From positions 186,001 to 250,000 of the forward strand of contig JAUILZ010000002.1 of NCBI GenBank assembly GCA_030432755.1: 64,000 nucleotides of DNA, in the 5' to 3' direction. Under the pieces are notes generated by a model. It ran no database searches and was not told the DNA's origin. It was given only the letters and a program-made list of their open reading frames with translations. Positions 8,779-18,304 of the stretch are shown here, piece after piece. How positions within the stretch are numbered: the first letter of the stretch is position 1; every line of letters starts with the position of its first letter. Source of the stretch: Gammaproteobacteria bacterium. Lineage in GTDB: Bacteria; Pseudomonadota; Gammaproteobacteria; Arenicellales; Poriferihabitantaceae. Made by a program: the position numbers and the translations under genes.

Positions 8779-10434
8779 CTAGTTTCCTGCCGCCCCCAGG
8801 CCCCCCTTCTCGCGTCGCTCGTTCACCACGCGGTCCATCCAGTCGGGGTCCATTTCCGGCACGGATGACAGCAGGAGGTCGGTGTACTCGTGGTGGGGCG
8901 GGGTGAAGATATCGTCCTTGGGACCCTGCTCGACGATCTGGCCCTGGAGCATGACGATGACCTCGTCGGCGATGGCGCGCACCGTGGCAAGGTCGTGGGT
9001 GATGAACATGTAGGCGAGATTCAGGTCCCGCTGCAGGTGGTCCAGCAGCCGAAGGATGCCTTCGGCGACGAGCTGATCGAGCGCGGAGGTGACCTCGTCG
9101 CAGATAATGAATGTCGGCTCCGCGGCCAGCGCCCTGGCGATGCAGATGCGTTGCTTCTGGCCACCGGAGAGTTCACCCGGCAGGCGGTCGAGGAACTGGT
9201 CCGGCTGGAGTTCGATCATCTCCATCAGTTCCCGCAGGCGTCGCTCCCTCGCGTCGCCTTCCATGCCGAGGTAGAACGACAGTGGCCGGCCGATGATGTC
9301 GCGGATCCGGTGGCGCGGATTTACCGCGGTGTCCGCCATCTGGTAGATCATCTGCGCCTGGCGGAGCTGGTCCTTGCAGCGCTTGTGGTAATCCGCCGGC
9401 AACTCCTGGCCGTCGTAATACACCTTGCCCTCCTGGGGCGGCAGCAGGCCGGTGATGACGCGCGCGGTAGTGCTCTTGCCGCTGCCGGATTCGCCTACCA
9501 CCGCCACGGTGTGGCCGCGATGGATCTCGAAGTCCACCCCGCGCAGCACCGGCACCAGACCGCGGGCATAGGTGGCGGTGACGTTTTCCACCTTCACCAG
9601 CGGCGTGGGTTCCGCCGCCGGGGCTTCGTCTTCCTTGCGGAACGAACGCACCGCCCAGAGCGACTTGGTGTAGTCCTTCTCCGGCGCCGAGAGCATCTTG
9701 CGGGTATCCGCCTCCTCCACGGTCTCGCCGTAGCGCAGCACCATGATGCGGTCCGCCATCTGCGCCACCACCGCGAGGTCGTGGGTGATGTAGATCGCCG
9801 CGGTGTTGAACTGCTCGACGATGTCGCGGATGGTCACCAGCACCTCGATCTGGGTGGTGACGTCGAGCGCGGTGGTGGGCTCGTCGAAGATGATCAGGTC
9901 CGGGCGGCAGGACAGCGCCATGGCAGTCATCGCACGCTGCAACTGCCCACCCGACACCTGGTGCGGGTATCGGAAGCCGATGCGGTCCGGGTCGGGCATC
10001 TTGATGCGCGCGTAGAGTTCTTTCGCGTCGGCGTATGCCTGCTCACGGCTGCCCTTGCCGTGCTCGACCACGGTTTCCGCGAACTGGTCGATGAGCTTGT
10101 GCGCGGGATTGAACGAGGCCGCCGCGCTCTGCGCCACGTAGGCGATGCGCGCTCCGCGCAGCTTGCGCTTCTTCGATTCCGACATGGTGGTGAGTTCCAT
10201 GCCGTCGAACTTGATTGTCCCGCCGTTGATGCGGCAGCCCGGCTTGGCATAGCCCATCGCGGCGATGCCGATGGTGGACTTGCCCGCGCCGGATTCGCCG
10301 ATCAGCCCGAGCACCTCGCCGCGATGCAAAGTGAGGTCCACGCCCTTGACGATCTGGTGCCACTGCTCGTCGCTGTAGCCCTCGATGCGAAGGCCCTTCA
10401 TCTCCAGCAGCAGTTCACCCTGTGATTCGCTCAT
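8779..10434 (-). CDS. Fused dual ATPase of a peptide-type ABC importer (DppDF-like)
   Basis: 551 residues holding two complete ABC ATPase domains. Domain 1 has Walker A GESGAGKST (about residue 45), signature SGGQLQRAM, and Walker B DLIIFDEPTT. Domain 2 has Walker A GESGSGKST (about 315), signature LSGGQKQRI, and Walker B FIICDEVTS. Dipeptide/oligopeptide importers usually use two separate proteins; fused forms such as YejF and GsiA are known. Each half ends with the oligopeptide-transporter C-terminal extension (for example FTPPHHEYTDLLLSSVPEMD). It is the last gene of the SBP-permease-permease-ATPase operon. Confidence 0.93.
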   Translation of the reverse strand: MSESQGELLLEMKGLRIEGYSDEQWHQIVKGVDLTLHRGEVLGLIGESGAGKSTIGIAAMGYAKPGCRINGGTIKFDGMELTTMSESKKRKLRGARIAYVAQSAAASFNPAHKLIDQFAETVVEHGKGSREQAYADAKELYARIKMPDPDRIGFRYPHQVSGGQLQRAMTAMALSCRPDLIIFDEPTTALDVTTQIEVLVTIRDIVEQFNTAAIYITHDLAVVAQMADRIMVLRYGETVEEADTRKMLSAPEKDYTKSLWAVRSFRKEDEAPAAEPTPLVKVENVTATYARGLVPVLRGVDFEIHRGHTVAVVGESGSGKSTTARVITGLLPPQEGKVYYDGQELPADYHKRCKDQLRQAQMIYQMADTAVNPRHRIRDIIGRPLSFYLGMEGDARERRLRELMEMIELQPDQFLDRLPGELSGGQKQRICIARALAAEPTFIICDEVTSALDQLVAEGILRLLDHLQRDLNLAYMFITHDLATVRAIADEVIVMLQGQIVEQGPKDDIFTPPHHEYTDLLLSSVPEMDPDWMDRVVNERREKGGLGAAGN

Positions 10435-10441
10435 GACCGTC

Positions 10442-11347
10442 TCAGTGTTCGTCCTTCAGGCCGCTGGTCTTGTGCAGGAACCAGTCGACGACGAAATTGA
10501 CCCCGATGGTGAGGATCGCGATGGCGGCCGCTGGCAGAAGCGGGGTAATGTCGCCGTAGGTGATCAGGGTGGAGGTGTCGCGCACCATGGAGCCCCAGTC
10601 CGCGGTGGGCGGCTGGATGCCGAGGCCGAGAAAGCTGAGCGCGCTGATGGTGAGGAATACGAAGCAGAAACGCAGGCCGAACTCCGCCACCAGTGGCGGC
10701 ATGATGTTTGGCAACACCTCGCGCATGGTGATCCAGGCGAGGCCCTCGCCGCGCAGGCGCGCGGATTCGATGAAGTCCATCACCACCACGTTGAGGCTCA
10801 CCGCGCGCGCAATCCGGAAAACACGGGTGGCGTCCAGCACGCCGATGATGAGTATCAGGTTGATAATCGACGTGCCGAAGATGGTGAGCAGCAGCATGGC
10901 GAAGATCAGCGCCGGGATCGCCATGAGCACGTCCACCGTGCGGCTCAGGAGCTGGTCCATCCAGCCCCCCAGGGTGGCTGCGAGGATGCCGCAGGTTCCG
11001 CCAAGCAGGAAGGCAAACAGGGTAGTGAGCAGGGCGATGCCAACAGTGTTGCGCGCACCGTAGATCAGGCGGCTGAGCATGTCGCGGCCGAGGTGGTCGG
11101 TGCCGAGGGGATGGTCCTCGCTCCAGACGTCGAACTGCGGCCCCACGATCTCGGACTCGCCGTAGGGCGCGATCACCGGCGCGAACAGCGCGACGAAAAT
11201 GTAGGTGGCGATGATCAGCAGCCCCACCTTGGCGCTGAATGGCGCGCGCCAGAGCTCACGCCCGGCGACGGCGAGCGCGCTACTGCTGGGCCGTGGCGGT
11301 GGCGGCACGGAATCCGTCGAGGGAGCGCTGTTGCCGGGCTCGTTCAT
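10442..11347 (-). CDS. ABC importer permease, DppC-like
   Basis: 301-residue inner-membrane permease of the binding-protein-dependent type, pairing with the DppB-like protein. A proline/serine-rich N-terminus is followed by a membrane span (VGLLIIATYIFVALFAPVIA), and the conserved HPLGTDHLGRDMLSRLIYGA typical of DppC/OppC appears at about residue 78. The EAA-type coupling loop is SARLRGEGLAWITMREVLPN. Its ATG overlaps the stop of the DppB-like gene as ATGA, implying coupled translation, and it ends seven bases before the ATPase gene. Confidence 0.92.
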   Translation of the reverse strand: MNEPGNSAPSTDSVPPPPRPSSSALAVAGRELWRAPFSAKVGLLIIATYIFVALFAPVIAPYGESEIVGPQFDVWSEDHPLGTDHLGRDMLSRLIYGARNTVGIALLTTLFAFLLGGTCGILAATLGGWMDQLLSRTVDVLMAIPALIFAMLLLTIFGTSIINLILIIGVLDATRVFRIARAVSLNVVVMDFIESARLRGEGLAWITMREVLPNIMPPLVAEFGLRFCFVFLTISALSFLGLGIQPPTADWGSMVRDTSTLITYGDITPLLPAAAIAILTIGVNFVVDWFLHKTSGLKDEH

Positions 11348-12300
11348 TTCGGATGCAGCAGGCGCGGATTCGTGAGGATGGACAGGATGTCCGCGGTGAG
11401 GTTCAGCAGCACGTAGGTCGCGGCGAAGATCAGGCAGCAGGCCTGCACCACCGGCAGGTCACGCCGCTGCACCGAGTCCACCAGCAACTGGCCGAGACCC
11501 GGGTAGACGAACACAACCTCCACCACGACTACGCCGACGATGAGGTAGGCGAGGTTGAGCACGATGACGTTGATGATCGGCGCCCAGGCATTGGGCAGGG
11601 CGTGGTGGGTGATGATCTTGCGCTTGCTGATGCCTTTCAGGTTCGCCATCTCGATGTACGGGCTCGCGAGCAGGTTGATGATCGCCGCCCGCGTCATGCG
11701 CATCATGTGCGCCACCACCACCAGGGTCAGGGTCAGCGCCGGCAGGAACGTCTTGTCCAGGCGCTCGAGAAACGGGGTCGTCGGACCCACGTTGGCGAGA
11801 CTGGGAAACAGTCCCCATTGCACCGATATGAACAGGATCAGGATGTAGGCGACAAAAAACTCGGGGGTGGAGATCGACGACAGCGTAACGACGTTCACCG
11901 TGCGGTCGTAGATGCTGTTGCGATAGAGCGCGGCGAGGATGCCGAGCAACAGCGCCAGCGGCACCGAGATCACCGCGGCGAACACCGCGAGAAAGATGGT
12001 ATTGGCGAAGCGGCCGCCAATCAGCTCGGATATCTCCCGGCCGTTGGCGATGGACTGGCCGAAATCGCCTTGCAGGATGCCCATCAGCCAGTGGAAGTAG
12101 CGGACCGGCGCCGGCTGGTCGAGACCCATGCGCGCGCGCAGCGCGGCCACCGTTTCCTCGGTGGCGGCCTGGCCGAGCATCGCCTGGGCGGCGTCGCCCG
12201 GCAGCATCCCGACCGCGAGAAAGATGATCACCGATACCACGAACAGCGTCAGCAACCCGAGGGACAGGCGCTGGATCAGCATGCGGACGATATCGTTCAA
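11344..12300 (-). CDS. ABC importer permease, DppB-like
   Basis: 318-residue inner-membrane permease. It has the DppB/OppB opening (LIQRLSLGLLTLFVVSVIIF then LPGDAAQAMLGQAATEE), the RYFHWLMGILQGDFGQSI segment, and a coupling loop at LKGISKRKIITHHALPNAWA. About six membrane spans. It is the first membrane subunit after the binding-protein gene, separated from it by 217 bases that hold two stem-loops. Confidence 0.92.
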   Translation of the reverse strand: MNDIVRMLIQRLSLGLLTLFVVSVIIFLAVGMLPGDAAQAMLGQAATEETVAALRARMGLDQPAPVRYFHWLMGILQGDFGQSIANGREISELIGGRFANTIFLAVFAAVISVPLALLLGILAALYRNSIYDRTVNVVTLSSISTPEFFVAYILILFISVQWGLFPSLANVGPTTPFLERLDKTFLPALTLTLVVVAHMMRMTRAAIINLLASPYIEMANLKGISKRKIITHHALPNAWAPIINVIVLNLAYLIVGVVVVEVVFVYPGLGQLLVDSVQRRDLPVVQACCLIFAATYVLLNLTADILSILTNPRLLHPK

Positions 12301-12385
12301 ACCGTATTCCGTGCCGGAGTAATTGTCGTGTTTGTTCTCGTTCTTCGCCAGGCTTCGGAAGAAGCCGCGCGGGATGAACCGGGGC

Positions 12386-12455
12386 CCCGCCGTGTCACGT
12401 TCGCGGCGGGTCCGGGGGTCGGCAGGGTGCCGGCGACAGCCAACCTGTCGCCGGC
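12386..12455 (-). other. Two consecutive stem-loops between the binding-protein and permease genes
   Basis: GCCGGCGACAG (12429-12439) and CTGTCGCCGGC (12445-12455) form a perfect 11-bp stem with a 5-base loop. CCCGCCG (12386-12392) and CGGCGGG (12404-12410) form a second, 7-bp stem. Neither has a T-run. The position fits partial termination or protection of the binding-protein mRNA from 3' decay. Apart from these, I see nothing else in the 217-base gap. Confidence 0.6.
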
Positions 12456-12517
12456 CATGTTACACCGTCTTGCCGGGAAGGTGCAAAATCCTGTCGCTCA
12501 CGCCACGCAGATCAGGC

Positions 12518-14110
12518 TCAGGCGAACCACCAGCGCTCGAAGTACCGGTGGCCGTCGTTGGCCCAGTTGGAGGACATGTTCTCCTCGTGCGCAACCTTGG
12601 TGGTGGTGGCATGGATGTAGTTGTTGAACAACGGCACCACGGAGCCACAGTCGTTGCTGCAGATGGTCTGCATCTCGACGTACATCTCGCGGCGCTTGGC
12701 CTCGTCCAGCTCGGAACGCGCCATCGTCATCAGCTCGTTGAACCGGGCGTTGCTCCAGTCGGACTCGTTCCATTCCGCGCCCTCGGCATAGGCCGTGGCG
12801 AACATCCAGTCCTCGGTGGGTCGACCGCCCCAGTAGCTGAAACACCAGCCGCGGTTGTCGTTGTTCCACACGTCGGACCAGTAGCCATCCGCCGGTTCGC
12901 GCCGGACGTTGATGGTGATACCGGCCGCGGCGGCATGCTCCTTGTAGAGCTGGGCCGCATCCACCGCGCCGGCGAACGCGGCGTCGGAGGTGCTGAGGTC
13001 CACCTCGATAGTGTCGAGCCCGGCCTGCTTGAGGTAGTACTTCGCCTGGTCCGGATCGTAGGTGCGCTGTTCCAGCTCGCTGGCGAAGTAACGCTGCCCA
13101 CGACCGATGGGGTGGTCGTTGCCCACCGCGCCATGTCCGCTGAGCACCGTCTCCAGCAGCGCCTCGCGGTCGAGAGCGAACTTGAGCGCCATGCGGATGT
13201 TGTTGTCATCGAACGGCGCTAGCTTGGTGCGCATCGGGATCGTGTAGTGACCATTGCCGCTGATCTCCTCCACCACGACGTTCTGGTTGCGCTGCAGCAG
13301 GTGCAGTGTCTTGATGTCGCAACGGTCCATCAGGTCGATCTCGCCGGTGTTGAGCGCGTTGGTGCGCGCCGCGACGTCGGCGATGACGATCATCTCGGTT
13401 TCGTCGAAATGCGCGCGGCCTTCCTTCCAGTAGTTGGGGTTGCGGGTGAAGGTCATGCGCACGCCGGGCTCGTAGGACTGCATCACGTAGGGTCCGGTAC
13501 CGATGCCCGAGGCCCAGTCGAGTGCACCGTCCTTGGTCGGAATGATCGGGATGTGATAATCGCTGACCAGGAACGGGAAGTCCGCGTTGCCGTCCTCCAG
13601 GGTGAAGATGACCACGTTGTCGCCGTCCGTGGTGATGTCGCTGATCGGCGCGACGATGGGCTTGGCGGCGGAAGTGGATTCCTCGCCACGATGGTGGTTG
13701 AAGGAATTCACCACGTCCTGGGCGGTCATGGTCTGTCCGTTGTGGAACTCGATGCCGGAACGGAGCTTGAATGTCCAGACCTTCGCATCCGGTGAAGCCT
13801 CCCAGCTTTCCGCCAGTTCGCCAATCAATTCGTCGTTGGCGTCGATCTCGGTGAGGAAGTTGAATCGGGCGAAAGACGTGCCGATGGTGAAATCGTTTTC
13901 GTAGGTGCCGGGGTCGAGCGAGTCGGTGGTGGAACCGTGGCCGATACCGGCGGTGAACTTGCCACCCTTGTTCGGCGCGGCAAAAGTGGGACGGGAAAGA
14001 ATGGTGGGCGCGACGGCGCCGAAACCAAGCACGGTGGCTGCCTGCAGAAAATCGCGGCGCGACAGGCGGCCGGCGCGCAGTTCCTGTTCCAGGCGGGTCA
14101 GTTTGGACAT
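12518..14110 (-). CDS. Tat-exported family 5 peptide/solute-binding protein
   Basis: Binding protein of the ABC operon, about 530 residues. The start at 14110 is set by GAGGAGG nine bases upstream. The N-terminus has a twin-arginine signal: LSRRDFLQAATVLGFGAVAP, so it is predicted to be exported folded. The family 5 (DppA/OppA) pattern follows: GSTTDSLDPGTYENDFTIG, then LAESWEASPDAKVWTFKLRS, then IEFHNGQTMTAQDVVNSFNH. These proteins bind peptides or other solutes, and the ligand here is unknown. Sec signals are the norm for DppA; Tat signals in this family are a known minority. Confidence 0.92.
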   Translation of the reverse strand: MSKLTRLEQELRAGRLSRRDFLQAATVLGFGAVAPTILSRPTFAAPNKGGKFTAGIGHGSTTDSLDPGTYENDFTIGTSFARFNFLTEIDANDELIGELAESWEASPDAKVWTFKLRSGIEFHNGQTMTAQDVVNSFNHHRGEESTSAAKPIVAPISDITTDGDNVVIFTLEDGNADFPFLVSDYHIPIIPTKDGALDWASGIGTGPYVMQSYEPGVRMTFTRNPNYWKEGRAHFDETEMIVIADVAARTNALNTGEIDLMDRCDIKTLHLLQRNQNVVVEEISGNGHYTIPMRTKLAPFDDNNIRMALKFALDREALLETVLSGHGAVGNDHPIGRGQRYFASELEQRTYDPDQAKYYLKQAGLDTIEVDLSTSDAAFAGAVDAAQLYKEHAAAAGITINVRREPADGYWSDVWNNDNRGWCFSYWGGRPTEDWMFATAYAEGAEWNESDWSNARFNELMTMARSELDEAKRREMYVEMQTICSNDCGSVVPLFNNYIHATTTKVAHEENMSSNWANDGHRYFERWWFA

Positions 14111-14289
14111 GGGGATGCTCCTCCTCTTAAAGTGGTCGGATATTCTGGGTGTCTGTTTTCCCCGGGACGAAGGAATGCCCCGGATGTAACGAAAGGAAGT
14201 ATGAACCAGTGCGCGGGGTTTTTCAAAGCCGGAGACGTTTCCACGCAAGTGGCCGGCGTCCACGGCGTGGAAACCGGTTCACAAGTAGA

Positions 14290-14331
14290 ACCCGCTCCGG
14301 AATGGTTGCGAGGAATCTTCCCGGAGCGGGT
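14290..14331 (-). terminator. Inverted repeat after the indolepyruvate oxidoreductase gene
   Basis: ACCCGCTCCGG (14290-14300) and CCGGAGCGGGT (14321-14331) pair perfectly over 11 bp with a 20-base loop. It begins 17 bases past the end of the minus-strand oxidoreductase gene. There is no T-run, so a Rho-independent terminator is uncertain. Confidence 0.4.
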
Positions 14332-14347
14332 GCGCTGGATCCCGGCG

Positions 14348-17300
14348 TCAGCCGTTGACCACCACCGCCAGTTGTGGCTCGCGGAATCGGCGCTGCTTCT
14401 CCGCGAACTCGGCGCGATAGCTTTCCACCGTGGCAAGTTTCACGTGTCCGAAGCCGCGAACCGTTGCGGGCAGTTCGGCAACCTCCACCGCGCGCTGGTA
14501 GTTATCTCCGTCCAGCAGGGGGAGCATTGCCTCCACTGCCTCGCGGTACTCGTCGATCAATGCGCGTTCGATACGCCGCTCCTCGCTGCGGCCAAAGGGA
14601 TCTAGACGGCTGCCACGAAGACCCTTCATGCCCGCGAGTACACGCATCAGGCCAAGGGTCCAGCCGGGGAAACGGCGTTTCTCCGGCAGCCCGGTATGTG
14701 GATTGCGCTTTGCCAGCATGGGCGGCGCGAGGTGAAGGTGTAGCGTGTAGTCGCCGTCGAATGCCTGCGCCAGTTGCTCGCGGAACCTGCCATCGGTATA
14801 GAGGCGCGCCACCTCGTATTCATCCTTGTAGGACATCAGCTTGAAAAGGTTCTTCGCCACGGCCACGGTGAGGTCGCCGGCCTTCCCGGACGGCTCAACC
14901 GCGCGCACCTTTTCCACCAGATCCAGGTAGCGATCCGCCCAGCGCCGGTTCTGGTATTCCACGAGGTAGTCGTGACGCCAGTCGATGATTTCGTCGGGAT
15001 CGGTCAATGGCTGCCAGGGGGCGTTATCCCGCCCGGCGAGGTTGAGCACTGCTTCGCGATTCACCGCCGCTCGCCGGCCCCAGAGGAAAGCGCCGCGGTT
15101 CAACTCGACACCCACGCCGTTGAGCTGGATCGCGCGCTCGATGGCATCGGCGGATACTGGCACGAGGCCGCGTTGCCAAGCATAGCCGAGCAGGAACAGG
15201 TTGGCACCAATGGTGTCGCCAAGGAGGCCCCGGGCGATGGCGGTGGCGTCGATGAACTCGGCGCTGTCGGCGCCCGTCTCGGTCGTGATGGCGTCCCGCA
15301 GCTCCGTCGCCGGAAACTGATACTCGCGTTCATGGATGAACCCCGCGGTAGCGGTTTCATGGCTGTTGACGATGGCCGTTGAGCGTTCCGGGTGCAGGCG
15401 CGCGAGCGCCTCCATACCGGCGGAGACCACCAGGTCGCAGCCCAGCATCAGGTCGGCGTCGCCATCGGGGATGCGCACCGCGTGGATCTCCTCCTGGCTG
15501 GCGGCGATCTTCACGTGGCTCACCACCGCGCCGAATTTCTGCGCGAGCCCAGTCTGGTTGAGGGTCGAACAGCCCTTGCCCTCGAGATGCGCCGCCATGG
15601 CGAGAATAGAGCTCACGGTAAGCACGCCGGTGCCGCCGATGCCCGTCACGAGGACGTTCCAGGGTCGATCCAGTTTGCGCGGCGTGGGCTCGGGCAGCAC
15701 GATCTTCACATCAGCCGAGCGCTCCGACGCGGCGGGCTTTTTCAGCGCTGCGCCGGTCACGGTGACGAAGCTCGGGCAAAAGCCGTCGAGGCAACTGAAA
15801 TCCTTGTTGCAGGCGTTCTGGTCGATCTGCCGCTTGGTGCCAAGCTCGGTTTTCTTCGGGATCACCGACAGGCAGTTGGATTTCACGCTGCAGTCGCCGC
15901 AGCCCTCGCAGACCGCGGGGTTGATGAATACCCGGATATCGCTCTCGGGCATCAGGCCGCGTTTCCTGCGGCGGCGTTTCTCCGAGGCGCAGACCTGGTC
16001 GAACACGATCACGGTGGTGCCCGGCACCTCGCGCATTTCGAGCAGCAGGTGGTCGTAGTCCTTCTTCGGATGCAGGGTGATATCGCTGAACGCGGTGAGG
16101 CGTTCACGCGCGCGTTCGAGATTCTCCGACACCACCGCGATCCGCTTGACCCCTTCGGCACGCACCTGGGCAACGATCTGGTCCAGCGTCATGGTGCCAT
16201 CCACCGCCTGGCCACCCGTCATTGCCACGGCATCGTTATAGAGAATGCGGTAGGTGATGTTGACCCCGGAGGCGATGGCGGCGCGGATGGCGAGGATGCC
16301 GGAATGGAAATAGGTGCCGTCACCGATATTCTGGAAGGTATGCGGCGTCTCGGTGAACGGCGCTTGGCCAATCCAGGACGCACCCTCGCCACCCATCTGG
16401 GTGAAGAACTCGGTATTACGGTCCATCCACTTGACCATGTAGTGGCAGCCGATGCCGGCATGGCCGATGCTGCCCTCCGGTACCCGGGTGGAGGTGTTAT
16501 GCGGGCAGCCGGAACAGAAGTACGGGGTGCGCGCCATGGGCGACGGGCTCTTGTTCAGGCGCGATTCCTTGGCGTCGAGGAATTCCAGCCGCTCGCGGAT
16601 CGCCGGGCTGTCGTAGAACTTCATCACCCTGGAGCCGATTGCGCGCGCCACCATCGCGGGGGTGAGCTCGGACAGATTGCTCACCAGGTGATTGCCGTGC
16701 TCGTCGAACTCGCCCACCACCCGCGGGCGCTCCGCCACGGGCCAGTTGTAGAGCTGGCCGGTGATCTGGTCCTCGAGGATGCTGCGCTTCTCCTCCACCA
16801 CCAGGATCTCCGTGAGTCCGCGGGCGAACTCGTGGGTGGCGATGGGCTCCAGCGGCCAGCTCATGCCGACCTTGTAGATCCGGAGGCCGATACGGGTCGC
16901 GGTGTCGCGGTCGATGCCGAGGTCACGCAGCGCCTCCATCACGTCGAGGTAGGACTTGCCGCTGGTGACGATGCCGAGGCGCGGATTGGGGCTGTCCAGC
17001 GTCACCTGGTTGAGGTTGTTGGCGTAGGCGAAGGAGCGCGCGGCGTAGATCCGGTAGCGGTGCAGCAGGCGCTCCTGGTCGAGGGGCGTGGTGGGCCACT
17101 GGGCGTTGAGGCCGCCCGGCGGCATCTCGAAATCCGCCGGCACGCAGATCTGCACCCGGTCATCGCCGAGGTCCGCGGAGATCGCCGAGTCCATGTTCTC
17201 GGTGATCGCCTTGAGCGCGACCCAGCAGCCGCTGTAACGTGACAGCGCCCAGCCATAGAGACCATAGTCGAGCACGTCCTGGACGTTGGCCGGGTTGAGC

Positions 17301-17806
17301 ACCGGCACCGCGGCGCCGATGAAGTTGTGCTCGCTCTGGTGCGGCACGGTGGATGACTTGCAGGCGTGGTCGTCCCCCGCCACCACCAGCACCCCGCCGT
17401 GGCGCGCGGTGCCGAAATTGTTCGCGTGCTTGATCACGTCCATGCTGCGATCGACCCCCGGGCCCTTGCCGTACCACATGGCGAACACGCCGTCGTAGCG
17501 GGGTCCGGGGAGAAAACCCACCTGCTGGGTACCCCATACCGCGGTGGCGGCGAGGTCTTCGTTGACCCCTGGCTGGAAGCGTATGTTGTGGGCGTCGAGC
17601 TGCTTCTTCGCCTGCATCAGTGACATGTCGAGCGTGCCCAGTGGCGAGCCGCGGTAACCCGAGATGAAGCCGGCGGTATTGAGACCGGCCTCGAGGTCGC
17701 GCTGGTGCTGCAATAGCGGCAGCCTGACGAGGGCTTCGATTCCGGTAAGGTAGGCGCTGTCCTTGGCGAGGTCGAACTTGTCCGCAAGGGAGACGTTTTT
17801 CAGCAT
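14348..17806 (-). CDS. Indolepyruvate ferredoxin oxidoreductase, single-chain type
   Basis: 1152-residue enzyme that oxidatively decarboxylates aryl-pyruvates from aromatic amino acid breakdown to acyl-CoA, passing electrons to a carrier. Order: an N-terminal pyrimidine-type domain (SGYRGSPLGTLDMSLMQAKK), a thiamine-diphosphate-binding domain (CSGCPHNTSTRVPEGS, then GGEGASWIGQAPFT), an iron-sulfur segment with CEGCGDCSVKSNC and CNKDFSCLDGFCPSF (about 625-680), and a C-terminal gamma-type domain (GIGGTGVLTVSSILAMAAHL). Archaeal forms split these into IorA and IorB; single-chain proteins of this length are common in Proteobacteria. GGAGC precedes the start. A TTAAC/GTTAA inverted repeat at 18003-18016 lies upstream. 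Confidence 0.93.
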   Translation of the reverse strand: MLKNVSLADKFDLAKDSAYLTGIEALVRLPLLQHQRDLEAGLNTAGFISGYRGSPLGTLDMSLMQAKKQLDAHNIRFQPGVNEDLAATAVWGTQQVGFLPGPRYDGVFAMWYGKGPGVDRSMDVIKHANNFGTARHGGVLVVAGDDHACKSSTVPHQSEHNFIGAAVPVLNPANVQDVLDYGLYGWALSRYSGCWVALKAITENMDSAISADLGDDRVQICVPADFEMPPGGLNAQWPTTPLDQERLLHRYRIYAARSFAYANNLNQVTLDSPNPRLGIVTSGKSYLDVMEALRDLGIDRDTATRIGLRIYKVGMSWPLEPIATHEFARGLTEILVVEEKRSILEDQITGQLYNWPVAERPRVVGEFDEHGNHLVSNLSELTPAMVARAIGSRVMKFYDSPAIRERLEFLDAKESRLNKSPSPMARTPYFCSGCPHNTSTRVPEGSIGHAGIGCHYMVKWMDRNTEFFTQMGGEGASWIGQAPFTETPHTFQNIGDGTYFHSGILAIRAAIASGVNITYRILYNDAVAMTGGQAVDGTMTLDQIVAQVRAEGVKRIAVVSENLERARERLTAFSDITLHPKKDYDHLLLEMREVPGTTVIVFDQVCASEKRRRRKRGLMPESDIRVFINPAVCEGCGDCSVKSNCLSVIPKKTELGTKRQIDQNACNKDFSCLDGFCPSFVTVTGAALKKPAASERSADVKIVLPEPTPRKLDRPWNVLVTGIGGTGVLTVSSILAMAAHLEGKGCSTLNQTGLAQKFGAVVSHVKIAASQEEIHAVRIPDGDADLMLGCDLVVSAGMEALARLHPERSTAIVNSHETATAGFIHEREYQFPATELRDAITTETGADSAEFIDATAIARGLLGDTIGANLFLLGYAWQRGLVPVSADAIERAIQLNGVGVELNRGAFLWGRRAAVNREAVLNLAGRDNAPWQPLTDPDEIIDWRHDYLVEYQNRRWADRYLDLVEKVRAVEPSGKAGDLTVAVAKNLFKLMSYKDEYEVARLYTDGRFREQLAQAFDGDYTLHLHLAPPMLAKRNPHTGLPEKRRFPGWTLGLMRVLAGMKGLRGSRLDPFGRSEERRIERALIDEYREAVEAMLPLLDGDNYQRAVEVAELPATVRGFGHVKLATVESYRAEFAEKQRRFREPQLAVVVNG

Positions 17807-18085
17807 GGATAATGCTCCTGTTATGGGCCCTGGCGGCTCGAGGCCGGCCGGACCGGGTGTCGGGAAAAGGTAATTTCAGCCAACTTCCGGCGCCCCAGGG
17901 GTGGCGGCGCGCCGAATGGTTCATCTTACTAGAACCTGCCAAAAAATGCCCGCGCCCGAATAAACTTCTTTGAACCTGCAATCAATATGCAGTAATCTCC
18001 ACTTAACTACCGTTAAAATCACCGAAATCGACTCATCCGCGGTTGCGCCATGCCGGGGCGAATCTCGGGTCCTGGAGGAAAACCG

Positions 18086-18304
18086 CTACTCCCGGTTGAT
18101 GAATTCCTGGTAGAGGCCCAGCAGCACGCGGTTGATCACCAGCAGGCTGGCGATGAATACCAGCACCGCCAGGGGAATGGAGAGGCCGTGGTCCACCAGC
18201 CAGGTGGCCGCCGGATTCGCGCCACCACCCACGGCGGTGGCGACGCACAGCAGGCAGCCGAGAAAAAGGCCGTTGCGCCTGAAAAACCCGCGCGGGCTCT
18301 TCAT
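18086..18304 (-). CDS. Small two-TM membrane protein
   Basis: 72 residues with two hydrophobic stretches (NGLFLGCLLCVATAVGG and SIPLAVLVFIASLLVINRVL) and an acidic end, EFINRE. I do not recognise the family. It is the last of four overlapping minus-strand genes: its ATG overlaps the stop of the ankyrin gene by four bases, so it is probably translated with it. Upstream, towards 17807, 279 bases are without genes. Confidence 0.7.
   Translation of the reverse strand: MKSPRGFFRRNGLFLGCLLCVATAVGGGANPAATWLVDHGLSIPLAVLVFIASLLVINRVLLGLYQEFINRE

Noticed and set aside
8890-10425. Long plus-strand frame (511 codons) opposite the fused ABC ATPase gene
   Set aside because: Antisense shadow of high-GC coding DNA; His/Arg/Val-rich with no motif, while the minus strand encodes two full ATPase domains.
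15392-17242. Plus-strand frame of 616 codons opposite the indolepyruvate oxidoreductase gene
   Set aside because: Same shadow effect; the minus-strand protein shows a continuous known enzyme.
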